Shown here piece by piece: positions 23,011-23,875 of a stretch of DNA of 23,875 nucleotides (its first letter is position 1; each line of letters opens with the position of its first letter). The notes beneath the pieces were generated by a model. The model saw only the letters and a list, made by a program, of their open reading frames with translations. It was not told where the DNA came from and made no database searches. Where the stretch lies: positions 1-23,875 of the forward strand of contig JAEWUD010000026.1 of the NCBI GenBank assembly GCA_023397475.1, given 5' to 3'. This DNA comes from Bacillota bacterium. GTDB lineage: Bacteria; Bacillota; Clostridia; Saccharofermentanales; Saccharofermentanaceae. The translations under genes were made by a program, and so were the position numbers.

Positions 23011-23059
23011 GTGCTACCTTTGTATAACACTAGGATAACACGGAATGCGTGGCTGTCAA
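23011..23059 (-). promoter_or_regulatory. Promoter and likely GntR operator of the YtrA-type operon
   Basis: On the minus strand TTGACA (23059-23054) and TATCCT (23037-23032) are 16 bases apart. Immediately downstream lies GTGTTA-N8-TAGCAC (23030-23011), an imperfect dyad (one mismatch) covering the expected start of transcription. Repressor binding there would block the promoter. Confidence 0.55.
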
Positions 23060-23411
23060 TGAAGAATGTGGAAGATTTATGGATAGTAGATGGTATACGA
23101 TTTCGTTCATCGAGAAAGGGGTGGTGACTCAAAAACATATGTGAGGCACCCCATTACATTGTCAAATGAACAATGGCGTTATGTGTCGATTTAGAATTAT
23201 CCTGAAGAACAAGAATGCTACTTCCCAGAGTTTCGTAATAGCGCGGTCTCTTTTCGCGAGAATTCCTTAAGTGATGCATAATGAGTCTCGAATTATATAT
23301 ACGCCTACTTCCATGCGCTTCGGAGGAAACAGCGTCGCAAGGATTTGTGGACGAAACCGGTCATTCATGTGCACGCGAAACTAGAATTCAGATATATATT
23401 TTATTGATAGA
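23060..23411. other. Intergenic region without a supported gene
   Basis: No frame here looks coding. A stem-loop GGGGTG/CACCCC with inner CTCA/TGAG lies at 23118-23152, and one TTTTCGCG octamer at 23251. A 40-codon frame ending at about 23405 (LRRKQRRKDLWTKPV) was considered but has no start or ribosome binding site. Confidence 0.5.
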
Positions 23412-23575
23412 AAGCCTGGAGCGAGTTTGGGTCAATGATTACCGTTAAAACTCAATGAGCCTTGCAATTTTAACTTAACTATAGAGAGCCTGGAGCGAGT
23501 TTTGGTCAATGATTACCGTTAAAACTAAATGAGCCTTGCATTTTTAACTTAACTTCAGTGAACCTAGAGAGAGTT
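23412..23575. repeat. Hairpin array 3: two units plus a decayed third, 74-bp period
   Basis: Hairpins GTTAAAA to TTTTAAC start at 23444 and 23518, each 31 bp, with a 43-bp spacer. The spacer start (AAGCCTGGAGCGAG) recurs at 23412, 23486 and, changed, 23560. The spacers read GTCAATGATTACC, the complement of the GGTAATCATTGAC in array 4, so this array has the same core in the opposite orientation. Confidence 0.8.
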
Positions 23576-23603
23576 TGCCACGTACATAATACAAAGAGTC
23601 GGG

Positions 23604-23875
23604 CGTATGTGTTGGTAATCATTGACAAAAATGTTGTCGGACGAGCCGCCGCACATACGAGAACCCGAGAAGCGACCTATTTCGTATGTGCATCAATGAC
23701 GAATAATCGCGCTGAAATGGCCGGCGCACATACGAAAACCTGTGAAGGAGCCTGTTTCGTATGTGCATCATTGACAAATAACCGCCACGAAATGGCCGGC
23801 GCACATACGAAAACCTGTGAAGGAGCCTGTTTCGTATGTGCATCATTGACAAATAACCGCCACGAAGAGGCCGGC
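23604..23875. repeat. Hairpin array 4: 75-bp units running off the window
   Basis: Palindromes GCACATACGAAA to TTTCGTATGTGC (41 bp) start at 23651, 23726 and 23801; a decayed unit ends at 23611. The 34-bp spacers read ATCATTGACAAATAAC, then GAAATGGCCGGC. The last unit's spacer reaches the window edge, so more copies may follow. Total period equals that of array 1 although hairpin and spacer lengths differ. Confidence 0.88.

Noticed and set aside
23290..23405. Short frame with LRRKQRRKDLWTKPVIHVHAK
   Set aside because: It has no start codon or ribosome binding site, is closed upstream by TGA, and has no recognisable family.
23619..23852. 77-residue minus-strand frame made of three 25-residue repeats (MMHIRNR...FSYVRRP)
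   Set aside because: It is array 4 read in frame: the 75-bp period is a multiple of three, so a stop-free frame repeats. The palindrome explains the sequence and no ribosome binding site was seen.

Overview
The window looks like chromosomal DNA of a Bacillota bacterium, most likely a Clostridia-type anaerobe. The protein families seen (EFR1-type ferredoxin, DUF3795, M56/BlaR1-like peptidase, GntR of the YtrA type with an ABC exporter, ABC-2 transporter with DUF5027/DUF5028-like partners), the strong AGGAGG ribosome binding sites and the frequent GTG/TTG starts all fit. The genus cannot be read from the sequence. There are no rRNA or tRNA genes, no transposase or integrase, and no CRISPR array.

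Layout. 1-3058: a broken C-terminal copy, then an intact copy, of a BlaR1-like membrane peptidase, with a long imperfect hairpin between them. 3362-4507: a membrane protein with two zinc ribbons. 4566-6776 (minus): acyltransferase, truncated flavin reductase, small membrane protein, DUF4177-like small protein and GNAT acetyltransferase. 6873-7460: an SDR dehydrogenase lacking its NAD-binding N-terminus. 7534-7868: hairpin array 1, five units at exactly 75 bp. 8112-12265 (minus): coiled helical protein, AraC regulator with effector domain, possible 36-codon ORF, DUF3795 protein, multi-pass membrane protein and HEAT-repeat protein. 12435-12764: a TetR remnant and a lone hairpin. 12816-14338: EFR1 ferredoxin divergent from a GNAT gene across a Fur-box-like sequence.

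14336-18830 is an AT-richer island between two 98-bp copies of the GNAT 3' end. It encodes one minus-strand unit: secreted protein, hairpin, lipoprotein, two permeases, ABC ATPase and membrane-anchored protein. It looks like a bacteriocin-type or peptide export/immunity system. Beyond it lie the end of the original GNAT reading frame, a convergent nitroreductase and a four-helix membrane protein.

20486-20969 is hairpin array 2 (four 130-bp units, two hairpins each). Next come a terminator and the second copy of a dispersed hairpin element. A YtrA-type GntR/ABC operon follows (22993 to 21264, minus). The last 880 bp carry no convincing gene but hold arrays 3 (74 bp) and 4 (75 bp, running off the edge).

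The most unusual features are the four hairpin arrays and the island. The arrays have nearly constant periods. Three share a spacer core (TCATTGAYAA), yet each has its own palindrome arms. The island sits in the 3' end of a GNAT gene that is duplicated at both borders. The octamer TTTTCGCG/CGCGAAAA is also strongly over-represented (at least 21 sites counted by eye) and was not found inside the island.
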